21,909 nt of DNA. Source: JBHHYR01 sp046757585 (lineage in GTDB: Bacteria > Desulfobacterota > Binatia > HRBIN30). The stretch spans positions 1 to 21,909 of the forward strand of contig JBHHYR010000046.1 of NCBI GenBank assembly GCA_046757585.1, given 5' to 3'. Made by a program: the position numbers and the translations under genes. Positions 5,704 to 13,531 of this stretch are shown in pieces. Within the stretch, counting starts at the first letter, position 1. The number at the start of each line of letters is the position of its first letter. A model generated the notes under the pieces. That model was not told the origin of the DNA, did no database searches, and worked only from the letters and a program-made list of their open reading frames with translations.

Positions 5704-7143
5704 ATGCTGAGCCACACCGTTCCCGAAGCCGTGCGCCGCGGCAGCGTCCGTCGCATCCACCTCATTGCCATCTGCGGTGTGGGCATGGGTGCACTGGCTG
5801 GCATGCTGAAGCAGCGCGGGTACACGGTGTCGGGCTCGGACGAAAAGGTCTATCCGCCGATGAGCACTCTGCTCGCCCGGCTCGGCATCCCCATCCGGCA
5901 GGGTTTCCGCGCTGAAAACCTGCGGGACCGTCCTGACCTGGTCGTCGTGGGCAACAAGGTGTCACGCACCAATCCCGAGGTCGAAGCACTGTTGGCCAGT
6001 GGCGTCCCGTACGTGTCGTTGCCGCAGGCGCTGGCCGAGCTGTTCATAACCGATCACCGGTCGCTCGTGGTCGCCGGCACGCACGGCAAGACGACCTCAA
6101 CGGCGCTGCTCGCATGGGTGCTCGAACAAGCAGGGCGTGACCCGAGTCTCATGGTCGGGGGCGCCGCGCTGAACTTCGACGGCAACTACAAACTCGGTGG
6201 CGGAGAGATATTCGTCATTGAGGGTGACGAGTACGATACTGCCTTTTTCGACAAGGAACCGAAGTTCCTTCATTACCAGCCGCAGGCGCTTTTGCTGACA
6301 TCGGTTGAATTCGACCACGCCGACATCTATCGGGACTTGGAGGACGTCAAAGAGGCCTTCTCGCGCCTTGTCGCTATCTTGCCTCCCTTGGCACCGCTGG
6401 TGGTTGCCTCCGACTTTCCGCATGCGTGCGACGTTGCCAAGCGGCACCGCACTGCGGTCACGTTCGGGCTCGGCGGTGACTGGCAAGCGGTCAACCTGCG
6501 CGACAGTGGGACCCACACGTGCTTCGACATTCTCCACCGCGGAACGATGGCTGGCGCGGCGCGGATCAGACAGCCCGGCGCGATCAACGCGCGCAACGCC
6601 CTGGGCGTATTTGCCATGGCGAGGGCGTTGGGGCTGACGGCTGCCGAAATTCTCCCCGGCTTGGCAAGCTTTCGCGGGGTTGCCCGTCGCCAAGAGGTGG
6701 TTGGCGAATTTCGTGGCGTCACGCTCGTCGATGACTTCGCTCATCATCCCACCGCCATCGACGGGGTGCTCGCTGCCCTGCGGTTGCGCTACCCACATCG
6801 CCGCCTGTGGGCCGTGTTCGAGCCGCGGTCGAACACGAGCCGGCGCAAGGTGTTTCAGCGCGAGTACGCGGCCGCCTTCGGGGGTGCCGAGCAGGTCATT
6901 GTCAGCGCTGTCTTTCACAAGCCCGGCGATCCGGTTCCCGCAGCCGAGCGGTTCTCATCAGCCCAACTCGCTGCGGATCTGCGGGCGCGCGGCGTCGCCG
7001 CGCGGGCACTCTCCGGGGCCGATACGATCAAGGCGACGCTGGCAAAGGAGACTCGTCCCGGTGACGTGATCGTGCTCCTGTCGAACGGTGACTTCGGCGG
7101 CCTGCGGAACAAACTCGTAGCGGCGCTCGGTGCCGGCGGTTAG
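5704..7143 (+). CDS. mpl: UDP-N-acetylmuramate:L-alanyl-gamma-D-glutamyl-meso-diaminopimelate ligase
   Basis: The 479-residue Mur-ligase family enzyme joins recycled tripeptide to UDP-MurNAc using ATP, in the cytoplasm. The N-terminal Rossmann motif is at 22-31 (AICGVGMGAL). The ATP loop is G125-THGKTT-T131. Next come the Mpl-type stretch EGDEYDTAFFDKEPKF and VEFDHADIY in the central domain. The C-terminal domain has DDFAHHPTAIDGVL and the FEPRSNTSRRKVFQ motif. MurC lacks the EYDTAFFDK pattern, which favours Mpl. The start ATG 5704 gives MLSHTVPEAVRRGSVRRIHLIAICG. No Shine-Dalgarno site is evident and in-frame ATGs inside the preceding gene exist, so translation may be coupled. Length is close to the 457 residues of E. 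coli Mpl. It is third in the ldcA cluster and convergent with the lytic transglycosylase gene. Confidence 0.95.
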   Translation: MLSHTVPEAVRRGSVRRIHLIAICGVGMGALAGMLKQRGYTVSGSDEKVYPPMSTLLARLGIPIRQGFRAENLRDRPDLVVVGNKVSRTNPEVEALLASGVPYVSLPQALAELFITDHRSLVVAGTHGKTTSTALLAWVLEQAGRDPSLMVGGAALNFDGNYKLGGGEIFVIEGDEYDTAFFDKEPKFLHYQPQALLLTSVEFDHADIYRDLEDVKEAFSRLVAILPPLAPLVVASDFPHACDVAKRHRTAVTFGLGGDWQAVNLRDSGTHTCFDILHRGTMAGAARIRQPGAINARNALGVFAMARALGLTAAEILPGLASFRGVARRQEVVGEFRGVTLVDDFAHHPTAIDGVLAALRLRYPHRRLWAVFEPRSNTSRRKVFQREYAAAFGGAEQVIVSAVFHKPGDPVPAAERFSSAQLAADLRARGVAARALSGADTIKATLAKETRPGDVIVLLSNGDFGGLRNKLVAALGAGG

Positions 7144-7246
7144 GCCTGGCGAGAGCACGGGTGCGGGTGCACGGGACGACTAGCTCCAAAAGTGTTCCAC
7201 CTTCGCGGGCGTGACGTGCCAGAAACCGGTGCGCGGTTGCCTACGA

Positions 7247-7268
7247 GCGGGCGCGCGTTGGCGCCCGC
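7247..7268. terminator. Possible bidirectional terminator hairpin between mpl and the transglycosylase gene
   Basis: GCGGGCGC (7247-7254) and GCGCCCGC (7261-7268) form a perfect 8-bp GC stem with a six-base loop in the 143-base gap between convergent genes. There is no T-run on either side. Position and stem stability are the only support. Confidence 0.4.
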
Positions 7269-7286
7269 AGACGTCCGAGTCCCCCC

Positions 7287-9398
7287 TCAGCCGGTTCCGG
7301 GCTCGCTGGCCTGCGCGCCATACAGCCGCCGGTACGTCCGATAGTTGCTGACGACCCGCTTCACGTAGTCGCGGGTCTCGCGGTAACTGATGCACTCGAT
7401 GAACTCGTCGGCCTCGAGCTGAGGAGCCCGGCGCTCCCATTTCTCTACGGCGCTCTCCCCGGCGTTGTATGCCGCGAGCGCCTTCAGCATGTCGCCCTGA
7501 AAGCGTGCCAAGAGCGCTGCCAGCTCGCGAACCCCGAGCCGAATATTGAGTTCAGGCTGGGTGAGATCAGCTGGCGCGATCGGTCGCTCCTGTGGTGTTG
7601 CCCAGCGCGTGACCGTAGTTGGCATCAGCTGCATCAAGCCCTCCGCGCCTGCGGAGGACCGTGACGCTGGATCAAAGAGGCTTTCCTGCCGCATGAGGGC
7701 CTCTACCAGCAGCGGATCCACGGCGTGGGTTCGAGCTTCGCGGCGCACGATCGGCCAGAACGCCAACGGGTACGAGAGGCGCGCGCGCTCGAACGGCGAA
7801 AGTGCGACGCTGTCGTCCAGACGGCTGAGCAACCGCAGCGCGGCAGCGTAGCCGTCGACGGTCTGGTAAGCGCGGATCAGGTAGGCCATGAGCGCCGGTT
7901 CACGGCGATGGTCGCGTGCGATCGCCGCTAACTCACGCCGCGCCAGCGGATAGACGCCCGCCGCTTTCAGCTCCTGCCAGCGCTCGACGTGGAACGGACT
8001 GATCAGCGTAGCCTGCAAGGACGGGAAAGAATCGGTTCTGGCCGGATCGATTCCTGGCCCCTGTGGTGCGGGGAGGCGTGACGGCAGGCCGAGCCGGCGC
8101 TCTGCCCACAGGGCGTAGTAATCGTCGGCGTCACGATCGATGATCGCGCGGTACAGTCGTTTTGCCGCAGCGGCGTGGCCGGCCTTCTCGTACGCCCGCG
8201 CCTGCCAGTAGGTGGCCTCGTTGCGGCGCCGGGGCGAACGTGCTCGGCGCGCGAGTGCGGAGAAGGTTGCCGTGGCCGCCGACGGATCGCGCCCGAGGTA
8301 CTGTATCCAGCCGATCCGCCACCGGCTTTCAGGGGCGGGCCGGCTCTGCGGATAGCGACGGGCCAAGCGGGCGTAGCTGGCGATCGCCCGCTGTGCGTGC
8401 CCGGCTCGCTGGTGAATGCGGCCAATCGCGTACAGTACCTCCGGTGCACGCCGGTCATCACCGTAGTGGCGGCGAAACTGGACGAAGGCCTGCAGTGCTT
8501 CCCGGTCGCGGTCAAGATTCCACAGAACAGACGCCCGCCGGAACAGCGCCTCCGGCGCCGTCGGGCTGCCCGGATAGCGCTCCACCAGGAGACGCCACGT
8601 GTCCAGCGCTTGCTCGGTCTGGCCGAGCCCGTACAGTGCGCCCGCCAGCGCCTGCAGTACGTCGGCCCGCTCAACGCCAGCCCCGGTTGCGCCTGTGCCC
8701 CGCAAAAGCCGCATCAACGCGTTGTTGGCTGTGGCGTAATCATGCTCGGCAATCAGCAGGCGTGCCTCGTTGAGAAGCCGGGCACCACTCGGCACCAGCT
8801 CGGCGTGAGTGGTCCGGAGCCGGCGGACGTGCTCCTTCGCCGTGCGGCCTGCGGCGGTGCCGGGCGCAGTCCGGCGTACCTGCATGAAACCCTCGTACGC
8901 CGCCGGTATCGCCCCGCTGCGTTCATCTTCCTCAGCAAGGGCTAACCGTGCTTCGCGGCTGATCCTCGCATCTGAAGCGGCGAGTACGCTCTGCAGCCAC
9001 AGACGGCCCTCATCGGCCCGTCCAGACTGCGCCAGCAGCTTGCCGAGCTCTAGCGCGGCCGCTGGCGCCTGTACGCTGGGAGGATACGCGTACAACACAC
9101 GTCGCAGCGCGGCTTCAGCGGCCTGCCTGTGTTGCAAGCGTGCGTTGATGACTCCAACGAAGTAGAGGTGATAGTCGGCAAGCTGCGGGTACCGGCGGAC
9201 CAGCGCAGCAAAGATCGGCAGCGTGCTCTCGATATCCCCGTGACGAAACCGGTTGTAAGCTTGCGCGAAGGCGGTACGCCGTTCCGCTAGGTGGTCAAGC
9301 GGCATTGAGCCCGACGACGATGTGCGAATGGTAGTTGGCCATACGCCGCAGCCGACGACCGTTACCGACAAAAAGAGTACCACTGTCGCAGGACGCAT
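7287..9398 (-). CDS. TPR-rich soluble-type lytic murein transglycosylase, predicted lipoprotein
   Basis: This 703-residue Slt-like enzyme would cleave the MurNAc-GlcNAc bond and leave a 1,6-anhydro end. The N-terminus is hydrophobic and ends in a lipobox (VVG-C17), so it is probably lipid-anchored facing the periplasm. Residues 40-480 form a long series of TPR-like helical pairs (for example LARRYPQSRPAPESRWRIG), equivalent to the alpha-superhelix of Slt70. The catalytic domain is about 555-690: E572 in MRQESLFDP is the catalytic Glu, followed by SAGAEGLMQLMP and LAAYNAGESAVEKW (Tyr644). The end carries the usual IsYRETRDYVKRV pattern. Start ATG 9398 is the only one that leaves an intact lipobox signal. 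It is divergent from maf and convergent with the ldcA-mpl cluster, whose recycling job matches its products. Confidence 0.94.
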   Translation of the reverse strand: MRPATVVLFLSVTVVGCGVWPTTIRTSSSGSMPLDHLAERRTAFAQAYNRFRHGDIESTLPIFAALVRRYPQLADYHLYFVGVINARLQHRQAAEAALRRVLYAYPPSVQAPAAALELGKLLAQSGRADEGRLWLQSVLAASDARISREARLALAEEDERSGAIPAAYEGFMQVRRTAPGTAAGRTAKEHVRRLRTTHAELVPSGARLLNEARLLIAEHDYATANNALMRLLRGTGATGAGVERADVLQALAGALYGLGQTEQALDTWRLLVERYPGSPTAPEALFRRASVLWNLDRDREALQAFVQFRRHYGDDRRAPEVLYAIGRIHQRAGHAQRAIASYARLARRYPQSRPAPESRWRIGWIQYLGRDPSAATATFSALARRARSPRRRNEATYWQARAYEKAGHAAAAKRLYRAIIDRDADDYYALWAERRLGLPSRLPAPQGPGIDPARTDSFPSLQATLISPFHVERWQELKAAGVYPLARRELAAIARDHRREPALMAYLIRAYQTVDGYAAALRLLSRLDDSVALSPFERARLSYPLAFWPIVRREARTHAVDPLLVEALMRQESLFDPASRSSAGAEGLMQLMPTTVTRWATPQERPIAPADLTQPELNIRLGVRELAALLARFQGDMLKALAAYNAGESAVEKWERRAPQLEADEFIECISYRETRDYVKRVVSNYRTYRRLYGAQASEPGTG

Positions 9399-9490
9399 GT
9401 TACCGAGTTAGCATATCCAAGCCGCTTGTGAATCACCCTCCGCCGTACCCGGGTTGACAACGTCTCGAGCATTGGCGAACAAACCCCCCG

Positions 9491-10081
9491 ATGGGTGCAA
9501 CTCTTGTCCTCGCTTCAGCCTCACCGCGGCGCCAGGAGCTGTTGGCGCGCCTGGGCATCGTATGCGACGTCGTCCCCAGCACCCTCCCGGAACGCCCGCG
9601 GCCTCACGAGTCGCCCGATGTCTTCGTCCGGCGGGCGGCACGGGAAAAAGCCGCCGACGTCGCGCGCCGGCGACCCGACGCGTTCGTGCTCGGGGCGGAT
9701 ACCGTCGTCGCCGTTGGCGGTGTCATCTTGGGCAAGCCCGCCGACCGTGCCGACGCACGCCGGATCCTGCAGCTCCTCTCCGGGCGCACGCACCGGGTGC
9801 TGACCGCGGTTGCCCTCGTCGATCCGGTGCGGCGTCTCGTCGATGAAGTTGTGGCGGAGAGTGTGGTCACCTTCCACGATCTGAGTGCAGAAGCGATTGA
9901 TCGCTACGTCGCCAGTCGCGAGCCATACGATAAGGCCGGTGCCTATGCGGTCCAGGGTGGTGCGAAACGATTCGTCGTCGAGCTCCGTGGTTCGTACTCC
10001 AACGTGATGGGTTTGCCCGTGGACGAAGTGCGTGCTCTGCTGCGGCGCCGTCTGCCGGCTGAGTCCGGACGTCCCGTATGA
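9491..10081 (+). CDS. maf: Maf family nucleotide pyrophosphatase (YhdE type, dTTP/UTP)
   Basis: The 196-residue cytoplasmic enzyme hydrolyses non-canonical or pyrimidine NTPs to NMP and pyrophosphate. It has the family motifs LASASPRR (7-14), GADTVV with Asp70, KAGAYAVQG (149-157) and GSYSNVMGLP. Lys149 and Gln156 in the KAGAYxxQG motif match the dTTP/UTP-specific YhdE branch rather than the m7GTP branch. Length is normal. The ATG at 9491 follows a C-rich stretch without a recognisable ribosome binding site. The 3' end overlaps the next gene by four bases (ATGA at 10078-10081), so the two are translationally coupled. Confidence 0.95.
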   Translation: MGATLVLASASPRRQELLARLGIVCDVVPSTLPERPRPHESPDVFVRRAAREKAADVARRRPDAFVLGADTVVAVGGVILGKPADRADARRILQLLSGRTHRVLTAVALVDPVRRLVDEVVAESVVTFHDLSAEAIDRYVASREPYDKAGAYAVQGGAKRFVVELRGSYSNVMGLPVDEVRALLRRRLPAESGRPV

Positions 10082-10800
10082 GTGACGTTGCGGCCAATTG
10101 GAAGCACGTCTGCCGGCAAGTGGCGGAGGCAGCGCGGCGCGCTGGTCGAGATCCCCGATCAGTGCGGATCGTTGCCGCCGCGAAGACCAAACCGGTCGAG
10201 CTGATCGAGCAGGCGATTGCAGCCGGTGTTACCGATGTCGGCGAGAACTATGTGCAAGAGGCCGCCGCCAAGCGGCGCCGCATCACCGCACCGGTTGCCT
10301 GGCACCTCCTCGGGCATCTTCAGCGCAACAAGGCTGCGCGTGCCGTCGAACTTTTCGACCTTATCCACACCCTCGATAGTGTCACGCTCGCCCAGGCGCT
10401 GGCACGCCACGGGGCCCGCATGGCGCGGCCCGTGCCCGTGCTGATCGAGGTGAACATCGGCGCCGAAGCTACGAAGAGCGGTGTGCAGGTTGCCGAAGTT
10501 GAAGCCCTCGTGAGGGCTCTGGCCACGCAGCGTTGGTTGGTCGTTCATGGCTTGATGGCTGTGCCTCCAGCCGGCCCCTCCCCTGAGTCGGCACGGCGCT
10601 ACTTCCGCGCGCTCCGCGTTCTCCGTGACCGACTTCGTGCCGGGGCACCCGCGAATGCTCCCCTGCGTGAACTGTCGATGGGGATGACGGATGACTTTGC
10701 CGTGGCCATTGAAGAGGGTGCGACGATAGTGCGCGTTGGACGAGCAATCTTCGGGGAGCGGGAAAAAACTGACCTTGGCATGACAGACGATGGCGCGTGA
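10078..10800 (+). CDS. yggS: YggS family pyridoxal-phosphate homeostasis protein
   Basis: The 240-residue single-domain TIM-barrel protein is of the YggS/PROSC family. It binds PLP and buffers vitamin B6 and amino-acid metabolism without a known catalytic turnover. The PLP lysine is Lys36 in VAAAKTKPVE. Other conserved segments are GENYVQEA, WHLLGHLQRNKA, IEVNIGAEATKSG, GLMAVPP and the C-terminal block LSMGMTDDFAVAIEEGATIVRVGRAIFGER. It overlaps maf by ATGA and is followed after 34 bases by proC. The yggS-proC pairing is very common in bacteria and supports the call. Confidence 0.96.
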   Translation: MSDVAANWKHVCRQVAEAARRAGRDPRSVRIVAAAKTKPVELIEQAIAAGVTDVGENYVQEAAAKRRRITAPVAWHLLGHLQRNKAARAVELFDLIHTLDSVTLAQALARHGARMARPVPVLIEVNIGAEATKSGVQVAEVEALVRALATQRWLVVHGLMAVPPAGPSPESARRYFRALRVLRDRLRAGAPANAPLRELSMGMTDDFAVAIEEGATIVRVGRAIFGEREKTDLGMTDDGA

Positions 10801-10834
10801 CGGGGGGAACTCCACGCCAAGTGGGAGGAGAGGC

Positions 10835-11701
10835 ATGGCGAAAGGACATCCGACACGAAGCCGAAGACCGGCACGGGGATCTACACCTCGCCGGGCCGTC
10901 GGTTTCGTCGGAAGCGGCAACATGGCTACTGCCCTCATCAGGGGGCTGCTTGCCAGAGGGAGATATCGTCCGAAGGAAGTCTGGGCCAGCGATGTGGACC
11001 CGAAAAAGCTCGCGTTGCTGCGGCGGCGCTTCAAGGTCGGCACGACTGACGACAACTCGGCGCTGGTCCGCGGCTCACAGGTGGTTGTCATCGCGGTGAA
11101 ACCTCAAATCATCGACGTGGTGCTCGCACAGATGCGGCCGGGTGTGACGCCTAAGAAGCTGTTCATCTCGATTGCGGCGGGTGTGACAACGGCCCGTTTG
11201 CAGGCAGGTCTCGGGGCTGGGGCGCGACTCTTACGCGTCATGCCGAATACCCCTGCACTGCTCGGTCGCGGGATGTCAGTGCTGGTGCGAGGACGCAGCG
11301 CCACGCCAGCGGACGAGCGTCTCGGCCTGCGGCTGCTGCGGGCAGTCGGGCAAGCCGTCGCGGTGCGCGATGAGCGCCTGCTCGATGCGGTCACCGGCCT
11401 CAGCGGCAGCGGCCCGGCTTACGTCTACGTCTTTGCGGCGGGCTTAATCTTGGGCGGCGCCGCTGCCGGTCTTCCACCGCCGCTTGCCAGGCAGCTGGCG
11501 CTGCAAACCCTGACTGGCGCCGCTGCCATGTTGCAAGAAACGGGAAAGAGCCCACAACAGTTATGCGCCATGGTTACCTCGCCGGGGGGAACGACCCGTG
11601 CGGGCTTGGATGAACTCGAGCGGTGGCGATTTCGCGATGCGGTCGCTGCTGCGGTCGTGAGAGCAACACGCCGGTCCGAAGAGCTGGCGCGCGGCCGCTG
11701 A
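10835..11701 (+). CDS. proC: Pyrroline-5-carboxylate reductase
   Basis: The 288-residue enzyme makes L-proline from pyrroline-5-carboxylate with NAD(P)H. The N-terminal Rossmann motif is GFVGSGNMATAL (23-34). Later motifs are RVMPNTPALLGRGM, the substrate-site segment LSGSGPAYVYVFAAGL, and VTSPGGTTRAGLDELE, all typical of ProC. The start at 10835 has a strong GGGAGGAG site four bases upstream. An ATG at 10790 would add 15 residues and overlap yggS. The chosen start still leaves about 20 Arg-rich residues before the Rossmann fold, which is longer than usual. It is last in maf-yggS-proC and converges on marR. Confidence 0.96.
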   Translation: MAKGHPTRSRRPARGSTPRRAVGFVGSGNMATALIRGLLARGRYRPKEVWASDVDPKKLALLRRRFKVGTTDDNSALVRGSQVVVIAVKPQIIDVVLAQMRPGVTPKKLFISIAAGVTTARLQAGLGAGARLLRVMPNTPALLGRGMSVLVRGRSATPADERLGLRLLRAVGQAVAVRDERLLDAVTGLSGSGPAYVYVFAAGLILGGAAAGLPPPLARQLALQTLTGAAAMLQETGKSPQQLCAMVTSPGGTTRAGLDELERWRFRDAVAAAVVRATRRSEELARGR

Positions 11702-11900
11702 CCTCGAGCCGCAAGCTCTCCCCCCTGCACCGTCCCGGCGACATTCGCGCCAACGGGCACAGGGATGTGTTGCGGCCTGCGATTACGTCCTGCCTCGCGT
11801 TCTTGTGCGGAGGGAAGGGAACCCGTGGTCACCGCGCTTGCCTCTGCCTGCCCCAAGTTCCCGTCTGATATCCGATGTGGTTCCTGGTGGGGGCGCGCCG

Positions 11901-12362
11901 CTACCCACGGCCTCTTCCTGCTCTGGCGTTTCGGGCCTGCATCCTCGCGATCGTGGCGTTGTCGCGTTCCAAGCGAAAGATATCCAGCATTCGCCGCATT
12001 CCGGAGAGCTCCTTGCGGTGCAGAGCCGCCAAGGTCCGGAGCTTTCGAACGCCGTCGGCGGTGAGGCAAACACGGACCTCGCGACGATCGTCCGGATTGA
12101 CGTGGCGGCGCACCAAGCCCATCGCCTCGGCGCGGTCCACGAGGCCCACGGCACTGTGATGTTGCACCTGAAGGAACTCGGCGATTTCCCCAATTTTTGC
12201 CGAGTTCTTCCCGGTGAATCCCGCGACGCCGAGCAGGAGCTGATGCTGCTGGGGCGTGAGACCCGCTTGCCGCGCCGCTTGTTCGTTGAAGCGCAGGAAC
12301 TTTCGGATCGCGTAGCGAAAGCGCGCCAGGTTCCGAATGTCTGACTGTGACGGTCCTGCCAT
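11901..12362 (-). CDS. MarR family transcriptional regulator
   Basis: This 153-residue winged-helix regulator is probably a dimer that binds a palindromic operator. The N-terminal dimerisation helix is 8-33. LTPQQHQLLLGVAGF is followed by the DNA-reading helix-turn-helix at about 57-80 (KIGEIAEFLQVQHHSAVGLVDR) and the wing with PDDRREVRVCLT (90-101). The C-terminal helix ends in an Arg/Gly tail. GGGAG sits seven bases before the ATG. The 200 bases upstream hold no convincing promoter or operator. It lies downstream of the OB-fold gene on the same strand, so the two could share a transcript. The ligand and targets cannot be told from the sequence. Confidence 0.93.
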   Translation of the reverse strand: MAGPSQSDIRNLARFRYAIRKFLRFNEQAARQAGLTPQQHQLLLGVAGFTGKNSAKIGEIAEFLQVQHHSAVGLVDRAEAMGLVRRHVNPDDRREVRVCLTADGVRKLRTLAALHRKELSGMRRMLDIFRLERDNATIARMQARNARAGRGRG

Positions 12363-12562
12363 GCTGTGCTCCCTTCCTCACGATGCCCCCTGCGAGGTCG
12401 AGCCGTCTTGGGTTAGCCTGCGGTGCAACCGTACCCCTCGCATCGCCGGAGCTTGGTTGAATGCTACCGGCGGCAGCGGTCGCAACGCAAGGCCGGAGGC
12501 ACGCCGACGCGAGTTGGCCATTGCTCTTTCCGGGGCACACCGAACGGATCGGAACACCGTGC

Positions 12563-13093
12563 CTACTTATCGCCTTCGTGCTGAATGAGATGCTCCAGCC
12601 GCTCCATGCGTTCCTCCAGCAGGCGGATGCGGTCATTCAGGGCGTCGAGCCGTTCGCGCACGGACTGCTGGTTGCCTACTCCCTCCTCGAGATCGGAGGA
12701 GCGGGGTGCAACCGCAGGGGCACTGCCCACAACCCGGATGTTCGCGACGCTGTGCACGACTATCTCAGGCGTGCCCCGGAAACTCCGAATCATCCCGGCC
12801 ACGCGGACGGTGCGGTGCAGATAATACTGCTCCGGCCGCGCTGGAAAATCGCTCAACAAGCCGATCACCAGCGACACCGTGAGAGACCGGGGCGCTGTCC
12901 CCAGGTGCAGACGGACAACGCTACCCTCACGGCGCGCCGCTGCTACAGTGCCTTCAACGATCTTTTGCCGCCCAACGAAGCGCCCTGCCACGTTCGCAGA
13001 AATCGTCGCCGCAGCGGAGACGGCCAAGGTGGAACTCACCCTCACGAAGAGGACGAACGCTGTGACGAAGGCCGTGGCATGGTGCGCAGCCAT
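12563..13093 (-). CDS. Exported OB-fold-like protein with a C-terminal leucine zipper
   Basis: The product is 176 residues from ATG 13093, or 178 from GTG 13099. The N-terminus (about 5-40) is hydrophobic and Ala-rich and looks like a signal peptide or anchor, although an Arg interrupts it. Residues about 45-125 have alternating beta-strand patterns ending in HRTVRVAGMIRSFRGTPEIVVHSVANIRVV. This is the G-x-I-x-x-x-x-G-x-P-x-I shape common in OB-fold, tRNA_anti-like proteins. The C-terminus is a heptad helix (VRERLDALNDRIRLLEERMERLEHLI), likely a coiled-coil oligomeriser. It starts 17 bases after the stop of the 59-residue gene, so the two form an operon. OB folds often bind nucleic acid, but extracytoplasmic ones can bind other ligands. 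I assign no function. Confidence 0.72.
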   Translation of the reverse strand: MAAHHATAFVTAFVLFVRVSSTLAVSAAATISANVAGRFVGRQKIVEGTVAAARREGSVVRLHLGTAPRSLTVSLVIGLLSDFPARPEQYYLHRTVRVAGMIRSFRGTPEIVVHSVANIRVVGSAPAVAPRSSDLEEGVGNQQSVRERLDALNDRIRLLEERMERLEHLIQHEGDK

Positions 13094-13110
13094 GGACACG
13101 CTGCCGCGCC

Positions 13111-13290
13111 TTATAGCTTGAACTCCCGATCGTGATCATGCAGGCGTACGTCGCTACCTTCCGACGGAGCCAACTCGTCGAGTTTGCGGAAGATCACCTC
13201 GATGAGCTTGTCCAGGCGCCGGTATTCACCCGAGCGGGCCGCGGCCCGTGCCACGGCTACGGCCAATTTGAGCTTCTCGTCGGTGGTCAT
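13111..13290 (-). CDS. Small conserved-looking hypothetical protein (59 aa)
   Basis: The protein starts MTTDEKLKLAVAVARAAARSG and contains a second amphipathic helix (YRRLDKLIEVIFRKLDELA). It ends in a charged, His/Asp-rich tail. There is no signal peptide and no cysteine. AGGAGG lies four bases upstream of the ATG, the best evidence that it is translated. A longer in-frame version exists, but it would run through the divergent promoter region. It is the first gene of a minus-strand unit with the OB-fold gene. I do not recognise a family. A helical hairpin that dimerises or acts as an adaptor is a guess. Confidence 0.62.
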   Translation of the reverse strand: MTTDEKLKLAVAVARAAARSGEYRRLDKLIEVIFRKLDELAPSEGSDVRLHDHDREFKL

Positions 13291-13317
13291 ACACCCTCCT
13301 GTGGCAACAGCTGCTCC

Positions 13318-13347
13318 TTTATAAGTGATAAGCCGCCTGGCCGCCAA
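13318..13347 (-). promoter_or_regulatory. Candidate promoter for the 59-aa gene and the OB-fold gene
   Basis: On the minus strand TTGGCG (13342-13347, four of six matches to -35) is followed by an 18-base spacer and TATAAA (13318-13323, five of six matches to -10). It lies 27 bases before the start codon at 13290. The -10 box stands out in GC-rich DNA. Confidence 0.45.
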
Positions 13348-13419
13348 GGACCGCGGTGCAACGATCGCAGCCCGTGCACGCCACCGTCTCGGTGCGACGC
13401 CGGCGGACCGATTGGGTAA

Positions 13420-13448
13420 TTGCGACACTGGCCGTACTCTGATAACAT
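13420..13448 (+). promoter_or_regulatory. Candidate promoter for the 57-aa basic protein
   Basis: TTGCGA (13420-13425), a 17-base spacer and TAACAT (13443-13448) preceded by TG at the extended -10 position form a weak sigma70-like promoter. It lies about 83 bases upstream of the ATG at 13532. Each box matches consensus at only four positions. Confidence 0.3.
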
Positions 13449-13531
13449 TTGTAGTATTGGGCATCGCTGCCGGTGCCTGTTGCCACGCCACAGAGCAGCT
13501 TCGCTGGAACAGGCGGAAAGGAGCGCCAACC

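Noticed and set aside
9454..9482. Perfect TTGACA at 9454-9459 as a promoter for maf.
   Set aside because: At 16-18 base spacing no sequence resembles a -10 box, and transcription would start almost on the ATG. A leaderless maf mRNA is possible but not supported.
11425..12636. 403-residue minus-strand frame across the end of proC and marR.
   Set aside because: It covers two well-supported genes in other frames and has Arg/Ser/Pro-rich sequence without domains.
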